DNA from: Nonomuraea gerenzanensis
Lineage (GTDB): Bacteria > Actinomycetota > Actinomycetes > Streptosporangiales > Streptosporangiaceae
Length of the DNA: 64,000 nt
Reading direction: 5' to 3'
NCBI RefSeq assembly: GCF_020215645.1
Contig: NZ_CP084058.1
Span: forward strand, 1,302,001 to 1,366,000
The notes under the pieces: model-generated
The model's database searches: none
What the model was told of the DNA's origin: nothing
What the model saw: the letters and a program-made list of their open reading frames with translations, nothing else
Position numbers and translations under genes: made by a program
Part shown: piece by piece, positions 9,488-19,431 of the stretch
Numbering within the stretch: the stretch's first letter is position 1
How the letters are laid out: every line of letters starts with the position of its first letter

Positions 9488-10762
9488 TCAGCGTGTGACG
9501 ATGAAGTCGGCGGGATCGCGCGGCGCCCGGTCGCGCGGCGGCGCGGCGGCATGGCCCACGGCCACGCAGCCCATCGGATCCCACGACTCGGGCAGGTCGA
9601 GCACCTCGCGGACGACCGGGCGGCAGAACATCGTGGACGACACCCACGCCGAGCCGAGCCCCTCGACGGCGAGCTGGATCAGGAAGTTCTCCACCCCGGC
9701 GCCCGTCGCCACGATGAACATCTCCCGCTCCGAGGCGTTGCGCCGATCGTCGCCGTAGGTGTGCGAGCCCTCCATCACCAGGCACGGCACCACCAGGTAG
9801 GGGGCGTTGCGCAGCACGTCGCCCCGCTTGACCCGCTTGGCGATCGACTGCTCGGAGAAGCCGTCGCCGCGCAGGTCGGCGATCCACGCCTCACGCATGG
9901 CGTCGAGCAGCTTCGTCCTGGTCTGCGGCGACTCCAGCAGCACGAACCGCCACGGCGTCGTGTGGTGCGGCGCGGGCGCCGCGATGCCCGCCGCGACCGC
10001 CCTGCGCACCGCCTCGGGATCGACCGGCTGCTGCGAGAACTCCCTGATCGTCCGGCGGGCGAACACCACGTCACGCGACCCGTAACGGAACAGGTCCTCG
10101 TCGGCGCCCCGCACCAGCGGCCGGACCCCCGGCCCGTCGTCGTCGGTCACCAGGTGGGCCAGCCCGCGCACGATCGCCACCGGCACCCCGGCGAGCTTGC
10201 CCTTGACCAGCTCGGCGGCGCTCGCGATCTCGTCGGCCAGGGCCGTGACCGTGGCGCTGAGCTGGTTGCCGTAGGAGTCGGCCGCGCCGCGGTAGTCGTC
10301 GAGCGGCCGCACGCCGGCCGCGCCGATGGCCACGTCGGTGAGCCCGTGCCGCCACGGCCTGCCGAACGTGTCGGACACGATCACCCCGACCCGCCCGCCC
10401 AGCCCCGCCCTGATCCGCCGGGCCGAGGCGTCGGAGTCTTCCGGCAGGAGCAGGACGGTGCCCTGCTCGGTGTTGGAGGCGTCGACCCCGGCGGCGGCCA
10501 TCACGAAGCCGTGCCTGGTCTGGGAGATCACAGTGTCGCCGCGCCTGGCGACCACGCGCTCGGTCTCCTCCTCGATGGCCGCCGTGCGGTCGGGCGCCCG
10601 GCGCACCCTGCCCTCGGCCTTGCTCACGATCTTGGAGGTGATCACCACGATGTCGCCGTCGCGCAGGGCGGCGCCGGACAGCAGCGCCGCCAGGTCGTCG
10701 CCCTGCCGCACCTCGCCGATGCCGGTCACCGGGATCACCTCGACCCGCGTCACCTCACTCAC
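9488..10762 (-). CDS. fbiB: Coenzyme F420-0:gamma-glutamyl ligase fused to FMN nitroreductase-like domain
   Basis: FbiB adds the gamma-linked glutamate tail to F420-0. In actinobacteria its C-terminal FMN domain reduces dehydro-F420-0. The CofE part (about residues 1-240) starts [20 protein letters not shown] and includes [16 protein letters not shown] and [18 protein letters not shown]. The nitroreductase-like part (about 250-424) includes [20 protein letters not shown] and [13 protein letters not shown]. The GTG start overlaps the fbiA stop by 4 nt (GTGA), so translation is coupled. At 424 residues it has the usual fused actinobacterial length, unlike the single-domain archaeal CofE. Confidence 0.96.
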   Translation of the reverse strand: MSEVTRVEVIPVTGIGEVRQGDDLAALLSGAALRDGDIVVITSKIVSKAEGRVRRAPDRTAAIEEETERVVARRGDTVISQTRHGFVMAAAGVDASNTEQGTVLLLPEDSDASARRIRAGLGGRVGVIVSDTFGRPWRHGLTDVAIGAAGVRPLDDYRGAADSYGNQLSATVTALADEIASAAELVKGKLAGVPVAIVRGLAHLVTDDDGPGVRPLVRGADEDLFRYGSRDVVFARRTIREFSQQPVDPEAVRRAVAAGIAAPAPHHTTPWRFVLLESPQTRTKLLDAMREAWIADLRGDGFSEQSIAKRVKRGDVLRNAPYLVVPCLVMEGSHTYGDDRRNASEREMFIVATGAGVENFLIQLAVEGLGSAWVSSTMFCRPVVREVLDLPESWDPMGCVAVGHAAAPPRDRAPRDPADFIVTR

Positions 10763-11697
10763 TGGGCAAGCTCCCGGGCCAGGTCGAGGGCCGAGCGGGC
10801 GATGTCGGCCGCGGCCTCGGCGTCGTGCATGAGGATCGGGCGGGCGAGCACGCGCACGCCGTCGAGCGAGACCCCGGAGTCCTCCTCGGCGACCAGCCAG
10901 CCGTCGATCAGCTCCGAGCCGTACAGCTCCAGCACGGCCTGCGCGGAGGTCTCCACCCCGATGGCGGTCAGGCACGCGTCGGCCATGCCCCGCACCGGCG
11001 CGCCTCCGATGATCGGTGAGACGCCCACCACGGTCTTGCCCAGCAGGGCGTCGCGGATGCCCGGCACCTGGAGGATCGTGCCGATGCTGACGACCGGGTT
11101 GGACGGCGGCAGGATCACCACGTCGGCCTGCTCGACGGCCTCCAGCACGCCGGGGGCCGGCTTGGCGGAGTCGACCCCGACCAGGGCGAACGACTGGGCG
11201 GGCACCGAGGCGCGCAGGCGTACCCACCACTCCTGGAAGTGGATCGCGCGCTTGCCGCGCTCGTCCTCGATCACGACGTGGGTCTCGCAGCGGTCGTCGC
11301 TCATCGGCAGCAGCCGCACGCCCGGCTGCCAGCGCGCGCAGAGCGCCTGCGTGATCTGCGACAGCGGATAGCCGGCCTCCAGCATCTGCGAGCGCACGAT
11401 GTGGGTGGCGAAGTCGCGGTCGCCGAGCCCGAACCACTGCGGCTCGACGCCGTACGCGGCCAGCTCCTCCTTGACGACGTGGCTCTCCCCGGCCCGGCCC
11501 CAGCCCTGCTCCTCGTCGATGCCGTTGCCCAGGGTGTACATCACGGTGTCGAGGTCGGGGCAGACCCGCAGGCCGTACAGAGTGATGTCGTCACCCGTGT
11601 TGCCGATGACGGTGATCGAGGCGTCGGGTGCGGTGGCGCGCAGGCCCCGGAGGAAACGGGCGCCGCCGATGCCGCCGGCTAGTGACACGATGTGCAT
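10759..11697 (-). CDS. fbiA: F420 biosynthesis 2-phospho-L-lactate/phosphoenolpyruvate transferase (CofD)
   Basis: FbiA joins an activated three-carbon phosphoacid (phosphoenolpyruvate-derived in actinobacteria, 2-phospholactate-derived in archaea) to FO, giving (dehydro-)F420-0. The 312-residue protein starts at ATG with [19 protein letters not shown], the CofD signature loop. [20 protein letters not shown] and [15 protein letters not shown] are other conserved segments. A longer in-frame reading upstream would run into the divergent membrane-protein gene and lacks CofD features. It heads a two-gene operon with fbiB, which overlaps it. Confidence 0.96.
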   Translation of the reverse strand: MHIVSLAGGIGGARFLRGLRATAPDASITVIGNTGDDITLYGLRVCPDLDTVMYTLGNGIDEEQGWGRAGESHVVKEELAAYGVEPQWFGLGDRDFATHIVRSQMLEAGYPLSQITQALCARWQPGVRLLPMSDDRCETHVVIEDERGKRAIHFQEWWVRLRASVPAQSFALVGVDSAKPAPGVLEAVEQADVVILPPSNPVVSIGTILQVPGIRDALLGKTVVGVSPIIGGAPVRGMADACLTAIGVETSAQAVLELYGSELIDGWLVAEEDSGVSLDGVRVLARPILMHDAEAAADIARSALDLARELAQ

Positions 11698-11878
11698 GCG
11701 GCCCAGTCTTCCATCGGGCTCCGACAAGCCCGTCTCGGGACCGGTTTTCCGGTTTTTGTCAGCTGTGTACTGCCAGGTATTGGACGATTTGATAGGGAAG
11801 AGCTTCCTGGGACTCCCGGCAGGTGAGTCAGTGATGTGGCAAACTCCCTTCGGGCTAAAGGGTCCGATGGGGGTACTT

Positions 11879-14017
11879 GTGAGCAAATTTGACGTTGCCC
11901 GGCTCAAGGAGCCGGCCGCCTGGGTCATGCTCGTCGCCGGGTTGCTGAACGTGGTGCTGGCGATCGGGCACATCCTGATCGGCTCGGCCGGCTCGTCCTT
12001 CACGGAGCGTGCGGTCGCGAACTTCTCCAGCGTGACGAGCCCGGTCGTGACCGCGTTGCTGCTCGGTGCCGTGTTGCTGGTGACCAAGGTGGGCGAGCCT
12101 TCGCCCAAGGCGAAGCCGATCACGTACGGCTCCGCGGCCGGGCTGCTGCTGGCGTCGGTGTTCGGCATGCTGGCACTGCTGTCCGGGTTGTTCGCCGGTG
12201 TCGGTGCGCGGGCGACGATCGAGTTCGTGCTGCTCGGGGTGCCCACCCTCGCCTTGACCGCCCTGGCGCTGGTCTACCTGCTTCCGCAGGTGCTGCCCGA
12301 GCGGCCGGCGGCGCAGGTGTACCACGGGCAGTTCGGCCCGCAGCCCGGGTTCTTCGACCAGCAGCAGTACAACGCGCAGGGACAGCCGCAGGCGGGCCCC
12401 GGCTTCCCCCAGCCCCAGCCCGGGTTCGGCCAGCAGGGCCCGCAGGGGCAGCCCGGCTTCGGCGGTCCTCAGGAGCCGCAGCAGGGCTTCGGCGGCCCCC
12501 AGGAGCAGCAGCCCGCCGCCGCCTTCGGCCAGCAGCCCCCGTCTGGTCAGCAGCCGCAGCCCGGTCAGCAGTCGCAGCCCGGCTACGGCCAGCAGCCTCC
12601 GTCCGGTCAGCAGCCTGAGCCTGGTTATGGTCAGCAGCCCATGTCCGGTCAGCAGCCCCAGCCCGGCTACGGTCAGCAGCCTCCGTCCGGTCAGCAGCCT
12701 GAGCCTGGTTATGGTCAGCAGCCCATGTCCGGTCAGCAGCCCCAGCCCGGCTACGGTCAGCAGCCTGCCGAGCCCGGCTACGGTCAGCAGCCTGCTGAGC
12801 CCGGCTACGGCCAGCAGCCTCCCTCCGCCCAGCAGCAGCCTGAGCCTGGTTACGGTCAGCAGCCGCCGTCCGGCCAGCACTTCCAGCCGGGTTACGGCCC
12901 CCAGCCCCTGTCGGGTCAGCAGCCGATGCCGGGCCAGCCCCAGCCCGGTTACGGCCAGCAGCCGCCCTCCACCCCCGGCTACGGCCAGCCCGGCTTCGGC
13001 GGCCGGCCCGAGCAGCCCGAGCCCCAGGCCGCGGCCTACACTCCGCAGCCGGCGCCGCACATCAGGGGCGCGCTGCCCGCAGCCCCCGCCGACCAGCAGC
13101 AGCCCGAGCCCTACGCCCCCGAGGGCTTCGGCCAGTACGTCCCGGCCGACACGGCCCCCTCGACCCCGCCGGTGCAGGAGTACGCCACCCCGCCCGCCGG
13201 CGAGTACACCCCGGCCCCGTACGTCCCGGCTGACAGCCAGCCGAACCTGTACGGCCAGCCCAGCCCGAACCCGTACGCGCCCCCCGCGAACGACCCCTTC
13301 CCCACCCCCGCGGACCAGCAGCCCGCCCCTTACGCCGCCGCCGACCAGCAGCCCAGCCCGTACGCCCCGGCGGACCAGCAGCCCAACCCCTACGCGCCCC
13401 CCGCCGAGCAGGGCTACCCGTCGGGCGACACCACGCCGAACGTGCCCTACCCGCAGACCGAGCAGCCCCAGCAGTTCGGCCAGCAGCAGTCGTACCTCGG
13501 GCAGAGCGCGTTCGACCAGCAGCAACAGGGCGGCCAGCCGTTCACGGGCTACTCGGGCCACGAGTTCGCCGCCCCGTCGGCGTACCAGGAGCCCGACCCG
13601 CCGGTGGACCCGCGCTCGCAGCAGCTCATGGACGCCTACCAGCAGGCGGAGACGTACCAGTCGAACGTCGGCACCCAGCCCGAGCTGCGCGTCCCCGACT
13701 ACGGCGCGCAGCAGGCCCGGCCGTACGACGACCCGTTCGGCCACCCGCAGGCGCCCGCCCCTCAGCACACGCCCCAGCACGCCCAGCCCCAGCCGGGCGG
13801 GTACGAGCCGCAGCAGGGCCAGTACCAGCCCACCCACCAGGCCCCCCACCAGCAGCAACAGCAGCAGGGCGGCTGGGCGGACGCGCAGGGCGGCGAGTCG
13901 ACGATGCGGATCGACCCCGCGTCGTTCGGCGGCAGCTACGGCGGCGACCAGCGCCGCCCCGGGGACGACCCGATCGACCCGACCGCCATATACACCCCCA
14001 ACGAGCCACGCAGGTAA
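11879..14017 (+). CDS. Four-TM membrane protein with long Gln/Pro/Gly-rich C-terminal tail (DUF5336-like)
   Basis: About 712 residues from GTG, which follows a GGGGG Shine-Dalgarno; an in-frame ATG 45 nt upstream is an alternative. The first 145 residues hold four helices ([70 protein letters not shown]). The rest is low complexity: many QQPxSGQQPxPGYG repeats, then [13 protein letters not shown] repeats. A four-helix head with a disordered tail resembles the mycobacterial 34-kDa antigen family (DUF5336); that link is inference. The tail is presumably cytosolic or wall-exposed. No catalytic motif is visible. Confidence 0.75.
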   Translation: MSKFDVARLKEPAAWVMLVAGLLNVVLAIGHILIGSAGSSFTERAVANFSSVTSPVVTALLLGAVLLVTKVGEPSPKAKPITYGSAAGLLLASVFGMLALLSGLFAGVGARATIEFVLLGVPTLALTALALVYLLPQVLPERPAAQVYHGQFGPQPGFFDQQQYNAQGQPQAGPGFPQPQPGFGQQGPQGQPGFGGPQEPQQGFGGPQEQQPAAAFGQQPPSGQQPQPGQQSQPGYGQQPPSGQQPEPGYGQQPMSGQQPQPGYGQQPPSGQQPEPGYGQQPMSGQQPQPGYGQQPAEPGYGQQPAEPGYGQQPPSAQQQPEPGYGQQPPSGQHFQPGYGPQPLSGQQPMPGQPQPGYGQQPPSTPGYGQPGFGGRPEQPEPQAAAYTPQPAPHIRGALPAAPADQQQPEPYAPEGFGQYVPADTAPSTPPVQEYATPPAGEYTPAPYVPADSQPNLYGQPSPNPYAPPANDPFPTPADQQPAPYAAADQQPSPYAPADQQPNPYAPPAEQGYPSGDTTPNVPYPQTEQPQQFGQQQSYLGQSAFDQQQQGGQPFTGYSGHEFAAPSAYQEPDPPVDPRSQQLMDAYQQAETYQSNVGTQPELRVPDYGAQQARPYDDPFGHPQAPAPQHTPQHAQPQPGGYEPQQGQYQPTHQAPHQQQQQQGGWADAQGGESTMRIDPASFGGSYGGDQRRPGDDPIDPTAIYTPNEPRR
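12601..12768. repeat. 84-bp tandem duplication in the Q/P-rich tail
   Basis: Two head-to-tail 84-bp copies are almost identical at the nucleotide level, down to synonymous codons, which indicates recent duplication. Each encodes two 14-residue units of the SGQQPxPGYGQQPx type. Shorter degenerate units flank them from about 12530 to 12990. Confidence 0.85.
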
Positions 14018-14333
14018 CGGACCGGCAATGGACGGCTAGAGAGAAGGTGGGCCACGGGCGGGTGTCTATCCCGCCCTGGTACGGTTCCGACCGCTGAGAG
14101 CTTGACCGAGTCAGGTCGACGCCCTGCCCGAGGGCGCCGGCCCGGCTCGAACATCACATGCCGAGCACACCGGGGCGAGATCTGGTCTTTCCCCGGATAG
14201 CTGCATGCCGCTTGACGCCACGTGCGGCACACGCGTGTAATTACAACCATGTTGTTACGCCTTCCGGTGGGTGGGTAATAAGGAAGGCGTCCATGGGGGG
14301 CTCCATTGCGGGCGGGCGGCAGGGAGGTGTGCA
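14018..14333. other. Gene-free upstream region of whiB
   Basis: This 316-nt stretch has no convincing coding frame. It holds a candidate promoter at its 3' half, the inverted repeat ACAAC-CAT-GTTGT (14243-14255) and a long leader. Developmental whiB genes commonly have complex promoters. Nothing else is recognised. Confidence 0.5.
14212..14241 (+). promoter_or_regulatory. Candidate whiB promoter
   Basis: TTGACG is separated by 18 bp from TGTAAT, about 90 nt before the whiB start. The -35 fits principal sigma promoters well; the -10 is imperfect (G at its second position). Confidence 0.3.
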
Positions 14334-14594
14334 GTGACCGATCCGGTCATCGCACAGGATCAGCTTGACGCTGAAGAACTCGGCTGGCAGGAGCGTGCGT
14401 TGTGCGCTCAGACGGATCCGGAGGCGTTCTTCCCGGAGAAGGGCGGCTCCACCCGAGAGGCCAAGAAGGTCTGCCGATCGTGCGAGGTCCGTGCAGAGTG
14501 CCTGGAATACGCACTCGAGCACGATGAGCGGTTCGGCATCTGGGGTGGGTTGTCCGAGCGGGAGCGGAGACGGATCAAGCGCCAGGCGGTGTAG
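14334..14594 (+). CDS. whiB: WhiB-type [4Fe-4S] developmental transcription regulator
   Basis: This 86-residue protein carries the Wbl cysteines C24, C47, C50 and C56 (CRSCEVRAEC) for a [4Fe-4S] cluster, the turn GIWGG (residues 68-72) and the basic tail ERERRRIKRQ. The text ELGWQERALCAQTDPEAFFP matches the WhiB/WhmD (WhiB2) subclass that acts with WhiA in sporulation septation, rather than WblA or WblE. The GTG start follows GGGAGG. A strong terminator follows. Its place among mannose and glycosyltransferase genes matches the conserved actinobacterial neighbourhood of this whiB type. Confidence 0.92.
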   Translation: MTDPVIAQDQLDAEELGWQERALCAQTDPEAFFPEKGGSTREAKKVCRSCEVRAECLEYALEHDERFGIWGGLSERERRRIKRQAV

Positions 14595-14610
14595 GGATAG
14601 AGGGGGGAAG

Positions 14611-14640
14611 GGGTCACGCGGGAAGCCGTGTGGCCCTTTT
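14611..14640 (+). terminator. Rho-independent terminator after whiB
   Basis: An 11-bp stem with two G-U pairs (GGGTCACGCGG with CCGTGTGGCCC), loop GAAG, then TTTT. Confidence 0.85.
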
Positions 14641-14709
14641 CGCATCTCCTGAATGGCTCGCACCTGTAGGGTGGGGCCGCCTGATCTTCCCCCCAGGAGT
14701 CACCTGCAC

Positions 14710-17700
14710 ATGTCCCGTCCCTACGTCACCGCGATCGTCGTCGCCCATGACGGCGCGCGCTGGCTCGGGGAGACCCTGCGTGCGCTGATCAACCAGAGCC
14801 GCAGGCCGGACCGCGTGGCGGGCGTCGACAACGGCAGCAGGGACGGCTCGGCCGACCTGCTGGGACAGACGCTCGGCCCCGGCAACCTGGTCTCCCTGCC
14901 CCGGTCCACCGGTTTCGGCGAGGCGGTCGCCAAGGTGCTCGACCGGCTGCCCGCTGGTGGGCGCGACGAGTGGCTCTGGCTGCTCCACGACGACTGCGCC
15001 CCCGACAGGCGCGCGCTGGAGATGCTGCTGAGCGCGGCCGAGCAGGACCCCAAGGCCGCCGTGCTCGGCCCCAAGCTGCTCGACTGGATCGACCGCAGGC
15101 GGCTGCTGGAGATCGGCGTCACCGTCGGCCGCACGGGGCGCAGGGACACGGGGCTGGAGCCGCGCGAGTTCGACCAGGGGCAGCACGACGGGACACGGGA
15201 CGTGCTGTCGGTGTCCACGGCCGGGATGCTGATCCGGCGGGACGTGTGGGAGCAGGTGGGCGGGCTCGATCCGTTCCTGCCGCTGTTCCGCGACGACCTG
15301 GACCTGTGCTGGCGGGTGCGCAACGCCGGTCACAAGGTCCTGAACGTGACCTCCGCCGTGGCCTGGCACGCCGAGGCGGCGACGCGCAGGCGGCGGCGCA
15401 TCACGGTCAGCGGCGACCATCCGCGCCGCCTCGACCGGCGCAACGCGATCTTCGTGGTGCTGGCGAACCTGCCGTTCGCCGCGATGGTGCGAGGGCTGTT
15501 CAGGAACGTGCTCGGCTCGTTCTTCCGCACGCTGCTGTTCATCGTCAGCAAACAGCCGGCGAACGCGCTGGACGAGGTCGTGGCCATGGGCTCGGTCCTG
15601 GTGCACCCGTTCAGGCTGCTGCGGGCGAGACGGGCCCGCCGCCACGGCCGCAAAAGGGGATTTATCCGCATAAAGCGGCTTATGACCCCTCGCGGGGCCG
15701 CCTACCGGCGCCTCACCGACATGGTGCAGAGCTTCCTCGCCGGCGAGGCCCCGGTCGACGCGGCCGGCCAGCACCACCACGTCGCCCACAGCGAGGACCA
15801 GGACGCCGTCCCGCCCTCCGACACCGGCGCCTTCCAGCGCTTCATCGGCCGGCCGGGGGTCATCCTCATGTTCGCACTGACCGTCGTCTCACTCGTGGCC
15901 GAGCGGTCGCTGCTGGGCGGCGAACGGCTCGGCGGGGGCGCACTCGTCCCCGTGACGGGCGGCGCGGCCGATCTGTGGGCGTTCTACCTGGAGGGCTTCC
16001 ACGACGTGGGGCTCGGCTCGACCGCGCCCGCCCCGCCGTACGTGGCCGTCCTGGCCGCGCTCTCCACGCTCGCCTTCGGCAAGACGTGGCTGGCCGTGTC
16101 GGTGCTGCTGCTCGGGTCCGTGCCGCTGGCCGGGGCGACCGCCTACCTGGCGACCCGGCATCTCATCCCGTCCGTGCCCGCCCGGGCCTGGGCGGCGGGG
16201 ACGTACGCGCTGCTGCCGGTCGCCACGGGGGCCGTCTCCGGTGGGCGGCTGGGGACGGCTGTGGTGTTCGTGCTGCTGCCCGTGTACGCGTGGCTGCTCG
16301 GGATCATTCTGCTCGCCCCTGATCGGCGGCGGGGGCGGCGGGCGGCGTGGGCGTTGGGGTTGTGGCTGGGTGTGGGGATGGCGTTCGTGCCGCTGGTGTA
16401 TCCGCTGTTCGCGGTGGTGGGGGTGCTGGGGGCGGTTGGGCTCGGACGGTTGGTCGCCGGCGGGCGGGGGCTGGGCCCGGCTGGCACCGACGCCTCGGCC
16501 ACCGCCACCGCCACCGGCACCGGCACCGGCAGGGGCACCGGCACCGCTGCGGGCGCCGCCCCGGGATCGGGCGCTTTCACGGGCGCTGGCCCGGCAGGCG
16601 CATTCGCGGGCGCCGGTCCGGCAGGCGCCTTCGGTGGTGCCGGCCCGGCGTCGGGCGGCTCCGCTACCGGCACCGGCATCGGGGGCGGCCCTGGCAGCGG
16701 TGACGCCGGTGGCCGTCGGGAGCGGGCCGGTGGACGGCGTGGCCGAGCCCGTGGCGGTGCCCCGAGCAAGGGAGCCAGGGGCGGCAGGGGAGCGGGCGGC
16801 CGGGTGAGCCGTGAGGCGCTGGTGTCCATGGCGATCGCGCTCGCCGTACCACCGATCCTCCTGCTCCCCTGGACGGCAAGCCTCGTGACGGACCCCGGCA
16901 GAATCCTCCTGGAAGCGGGCCTGCACGACCCGGCCCTGGTGAACCCGTCCCTCCCACCGGAAGCCCTGCTGGCGCTCAGCCCGGGCGGCCCCGGACTGCC
17001 GCCGTTCTGGGTGACGGCCGGCCTGGTGGCGGCGGCGCTGGCCGCGCTGCTGATGCGCCGCCAGCGCCTGATCGTCGCGATCGGCTGGGCCGTGGCGCTG
17101 TACGGGATGTTGGCCGCCGTCCTGGTCAGCCGCATCACGATCGACGGAGCCAAGGTGTGGCCAGGGGTGCCGCTGGCGTTCGCGGGGACGGGGCTGGTGG
17201 TCCTGGTGGGCCTGACCGCCCACCGGCTCGCCGAGCTGCGCGCCGGCGGCGGGATGCGGCGGCTGGGCGCGACGGTCATGGTGGCGGTGGCGTTCAGCAC
17301 GCCGCTGCTGGCGGCCGGCTACTGGGTGGTCAACGGGGTGCGCGGGCCGCTCGTGGGCGACGCGCGGGACGTCATGCCGGCGCTCGCCGCCGCCCGTACG
17401 ACCCAGGGGGAGCGCACCCTGGTGATCAGGGGATCGGGGTTCACCGTGCTGCACGGCCGGACCCCGCTGATCGGCGAGGCCGAGCTGCCCGTCGCCGACC
17501 AGGTCCGCGACCGCGTGGGCGCGGCCGTGCAGGGGCTGGTCGGCGGCCGGGGCGGCGACGCGGCCACGCTGGCGGCGCAGGGCATCGCGATGGTGGCCGT
17601 GGCGCCCCCGGTCACGCCGGAGCTGGCCAGGACCCTCGACTCGCAGCCGTCCCTCGAACGCATGAGCCTGTCGGACACCGGCGGCGGCCTGTGGCGCCTG

Positions 17701-17865
17701 GCCGAGCCGGTCACCCGGGTGCCCGCCCAGCCGGTGAGCGTCCTGCACGCGGTGTGGCTGTGGACGCAGGGCGCGCTGCTGCTGGTCGTGGCCCTCCTGG
17801 CCTCGCCCGGCCGCCGCCAGCCCGAGCCCGCCGAGGCACCCGCCGTCGCGCTGGCGGGTGCGTGA
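14710..17865 (+). CDS. GT2 glycosyltransferase fused to a large polytopic membrane region
   Basis: About 1051 residues; the ATG follows AGGAGT. Residues 1-250 form a GT-A glycosyltransferase 2 domain: TAIVVAHDGARWLGETLRAL, VDNGSRDGSADLL, and the DxD-like LLHDDCAPD, then LFRDDLDLCWRVRNAGHKV. From about residue 395 the protein is hydrophobic with roughly ten helices. A cytosolic-looking loop (about 595-700) is almost pure Gly/Ala/Thr then Arg/Gly and splits the membrane region. It is likely an envelope polysaccharide or glycoprotein transferase; donor and acceptor are unknown. The stop overlaps the next start by 1 nt (TGATG). Confidence 0.82.
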   Translation: MSRPYVTAIVVAHDGARWLGETLRALINQSRRPDRVAGVDNGSRDGSADLLGQTLGPGNLVSLPRSTGFGEAVAKVLDRLPAGGRDEWLWLLHDDCAPDRRALEMLLSAAEQDPKAAVLGPKLLDWIDRRRLLEIGVTVGRTGRRDTGLEPREFDQGQHDGTRDVLSVSTAGMLIRRDVWEQVGGLDPFLPLFRDDLDLCWRVRNAGHKVLNVTSAVAWHAEAATRRRRRITVSGDHPRRLDRRNAIFVVLANLPFAAMVRGLFRNVLGSFFRTLLFIVSKQPANALDEVVAMGSVLVHPFRLLRARRARRHGRKRGFIRIKRLMTPRGAAYRRLTDMVQSFLAGEAPVDAAGQHHHVAHSEDQDAVPPSDTGAFQRFIGRPGVILMFALTVVSLVAERSLLGGERLGGGALVPVTGGAADLWAFYLEGFHDVGLGSTAPAPPYVAVLAALSTLAFGKTWLAVSVLLLGSVPLAGATAYLATRHLIPSVPARAWAAGTYALLPVATGAVSGGRLGTAVVFVLLPVYAWLLGIILLAPDRRRGRRAAWALGLWLGVGMAFVPLVYPLFAVVGVLGAVGLGRLVAGGRGLGPAGTDASATATATGTGTGRGTGTAAGAAPGSGAFTGAGPAGAFAGAGPAGAFGGAGPASGGSATGTGIGGGPGSGDAGGRRERAGGRRGRARGGAPSKGARGGRGAGGRVSREALVSMAIALAVPPILLLPWTASLVTDPGRILLEAGLHDPALVNPSLPPEALLALSPGGPGLPPFWVTAGLVAAALAALLMRRQRLIVAIGWAVALYGMLAAVLVSRITIDGAKVWPGVPLAFAGTGLVVLVGLTAHRLAELRAGGGMRRLGATVMVAVAFSTPLLAAGYWVVNGVRGPLVGDARDVMPALAAARTTQGERTLVIRGSGFTVLHGRTPLIGEAELPVADQVRDRVGAAVQGLVGGRGGDAATLAAQGIAMVAVAPPVTPELARTLDSQPSLERMSLSDTGGGLWRLAEPVTRVPAQPVSVLHAVWLWTQGALLLVVALLASPGRRQPEPAEAPAVALAGA
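16490..16690. repeat. Low-complexity Gly/Ala/Thr repeat tract inside the GT2 fusion
   Basis: Runs of ACCGCC and ACCGGC hexamers are followed by repeated units encoding AGAGPAGAF-like peptides. The tract keeps the frame and separates membrane segments of the protein. Confidence 0.75.
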
Positions 17866-19172
17866 TGAGGCGCTTCCTGGAGAACAGGTTCGGCCTGCTG
17901 GCGCTGGTCGTGGTGTCCCTGGCGGCCATGTACGGCATCGCGTACGTCACCAGGCCCGCCGTCACCCCGCCCACCCCGGAGGGCCCCCGCAAGGTGGCCG
18001 TGGAGTCGGTCACCGCGGTGTGCCCGGGGACGAAGGGGGAGCAGGTCAACGTGTACCTGCCGGGCGAGCTGAACGGCGAGACCATGGAGAACGGGAAGCC
18101 GTACGTGACCAAGGGCCCAGGCGGCCTGGAGGCCGGCTACCTCACCCGCGCCACCGCCGGCGCCGGGCGCGGCCTGGCGGGGGTCCGCTGCACCGAGCCC
18201 GCCCCGGAGACGTGGCTGGTGGGCCCGGGCCCGGCGAACGCCGACGTCCGCCTGCACCTGACGAACGCCGACAAGGCGCCCGCGCTGGTGGACGTGCAGG
18301 TGTACGCGGCGGAGGGCAGGGTCTCCGGCGACGCCGGCCTCGGCCTGGACCTCGCGCCCGGCGAGCACAGGGAGATCGACCTCAGGACCCTGGCGCCGTC
18401 CGCCGACGTGATGGCCGTGAGCGTCACCACCACCTACGGCCGCGTCGCCGTCGCGGCCAGGGCCACGCTGGAGACGGGCGGCGTGGACTGGCTCCCCCCT
18501 GCCGCCCTCCCGGCCACCCGCGTCGTCGTCCCCGGCATCCCGGGAGGCGGCGGCCTGCGCAGGCTCCTCGTGGCCACCCCGGGCGAGACGGACGCGACGG
18601 TGGAGATCAAGGCGGTCAGCCAGGACGCCGAGTACGCGATGAAGGGCAGGGAGACCCTCGACGTACCGGCGGGCAGCATCACCGCCCTGGACGTCACCAC
18701 GGGCGTGGCCGGCTCCCCGGCCGCCCTCGTCCTCACCTCCCGCACTCCGATCGTCGCCGGCCTCATCGCCACCGGCACCGGCGCACGCCCGGACGTCGCC
18801 TTCACCGCCGGCACCCCGTCCCTCGCCCTGGGCAGCGCCGTCGCCCGCAACGCCACCGGCTCCCAGCTCCTGCTCACCACCCTCGGCACCCAGCCCGGCA
18901 AGGTCCGCGTCCAGGTGGTGCCGGGGAAGGGGACCCCCGAAGCCGCGTTCGACGTGGACGTACCCGCGGGGCGGACGCGGGCGGTGAAGCTGAAGGCCCG
19001 GGGGGACTTCGCGGTGGTGGTCACGCCGGTGGCGGGGGAGGTCTACGGTGGCAGGCTGGTGGAGGAACGCCAGCGGACCGGCGTCCTGCTCACGACGCAA
19101 CCGCTGGCGCCGGCCCGGATGTTCACGATGTTGCCGCCGTTGACGGGCACGTACGGGGTGGTTCTGCCCTGA
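17865..19172 (+). CDS. DUF5719 family membrane-anchored extracellular protein
   Basis: A 435-residue protein with a short basic N-terminus and one helix (GLLALVVVSLAAMYGIAYV, about residues 9-27), then an all-beta-looking extracellular part with Gly/Val-rich segments such as DVQVYAAEGRVSGDAGLGLD and TEVRQ-like strands. It matches the DUF5719 family that follows this GT2 type near whiB in many actinobacteria. A GTG precedes the ATG directly; the ATG used overlaps the upstream stop (TGATG), so the two genes are translationally coupled. The function is unknown, probably in the same envelope glycan pathway. Confidence 0.8.
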   Translation: MRRFLENRFGLLALVVVSLAAMYGIAYVTRPAVTPPTPEGPRKVAVESVTAVCPGTKGEQVNVYLPGELNGETMENGKPYVTKGPGGLEAGYLTRATAGAGRGLAGVRCTEPAPETWLVGPGPANADVRLHLTNADKAPALVDVQVYAAEGRVSGDAGLGLDLAPGEHREIDLRTLAPSADVMAVSVTTTYGRVAVAARATLETGGVDWLPPAALPATRVVVPGIPGGGGLRRLLVATPGETDATVEIKAVSQDAEYAMKGRETLDVPAGSITALDVTTGVAGSPAALVLTSRTPIVAGLIATGTGARPDVAFTAGTPSLALGSAVARNATGSQLLLTTLGTQPGKVRVQVVPGKGTPEAAFDVDVPAGRTRAVKLKARGDFAVVVTPVAGEVYGGRLVEERQRTGVLLTTQPLAPARMFTMLPPLTGTYGVVLP

Positions 19173-19431
19173 GGTCCTCGGGGGGGACTGCTCGGTACTC
19201 CCACTGAGGCGCGCTTCGTGCTACGGAGGTCGGGCAGCGCCCTGTGGGACAGGCCCCCACACCCCCGGCGAGAGGCCTGCCGGCCCCTCGCGCTCCCCGG
19301 ACGCGATCCCGCCTACCACATCTCGCGTTCAGTGAGCTGGTCATATCACTTAATGTGCATACATCACTACGTTGAGCATTCGAACACATTAGCCTGTGGC
19401 GGGTCGAAACACTTCCGCAGGAAAGGTCCCC

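Noticed and set aside
11399..11878. N-terminal extension of the Q/P-rich membrane protein over fbiA
   Set aside because: The extension is antisense to FbiA and lacks helix or family features.
12528..12990. CRISPR-like repetitive array
   Set aside because: The repeats are in-frame coding units without unique spacers.
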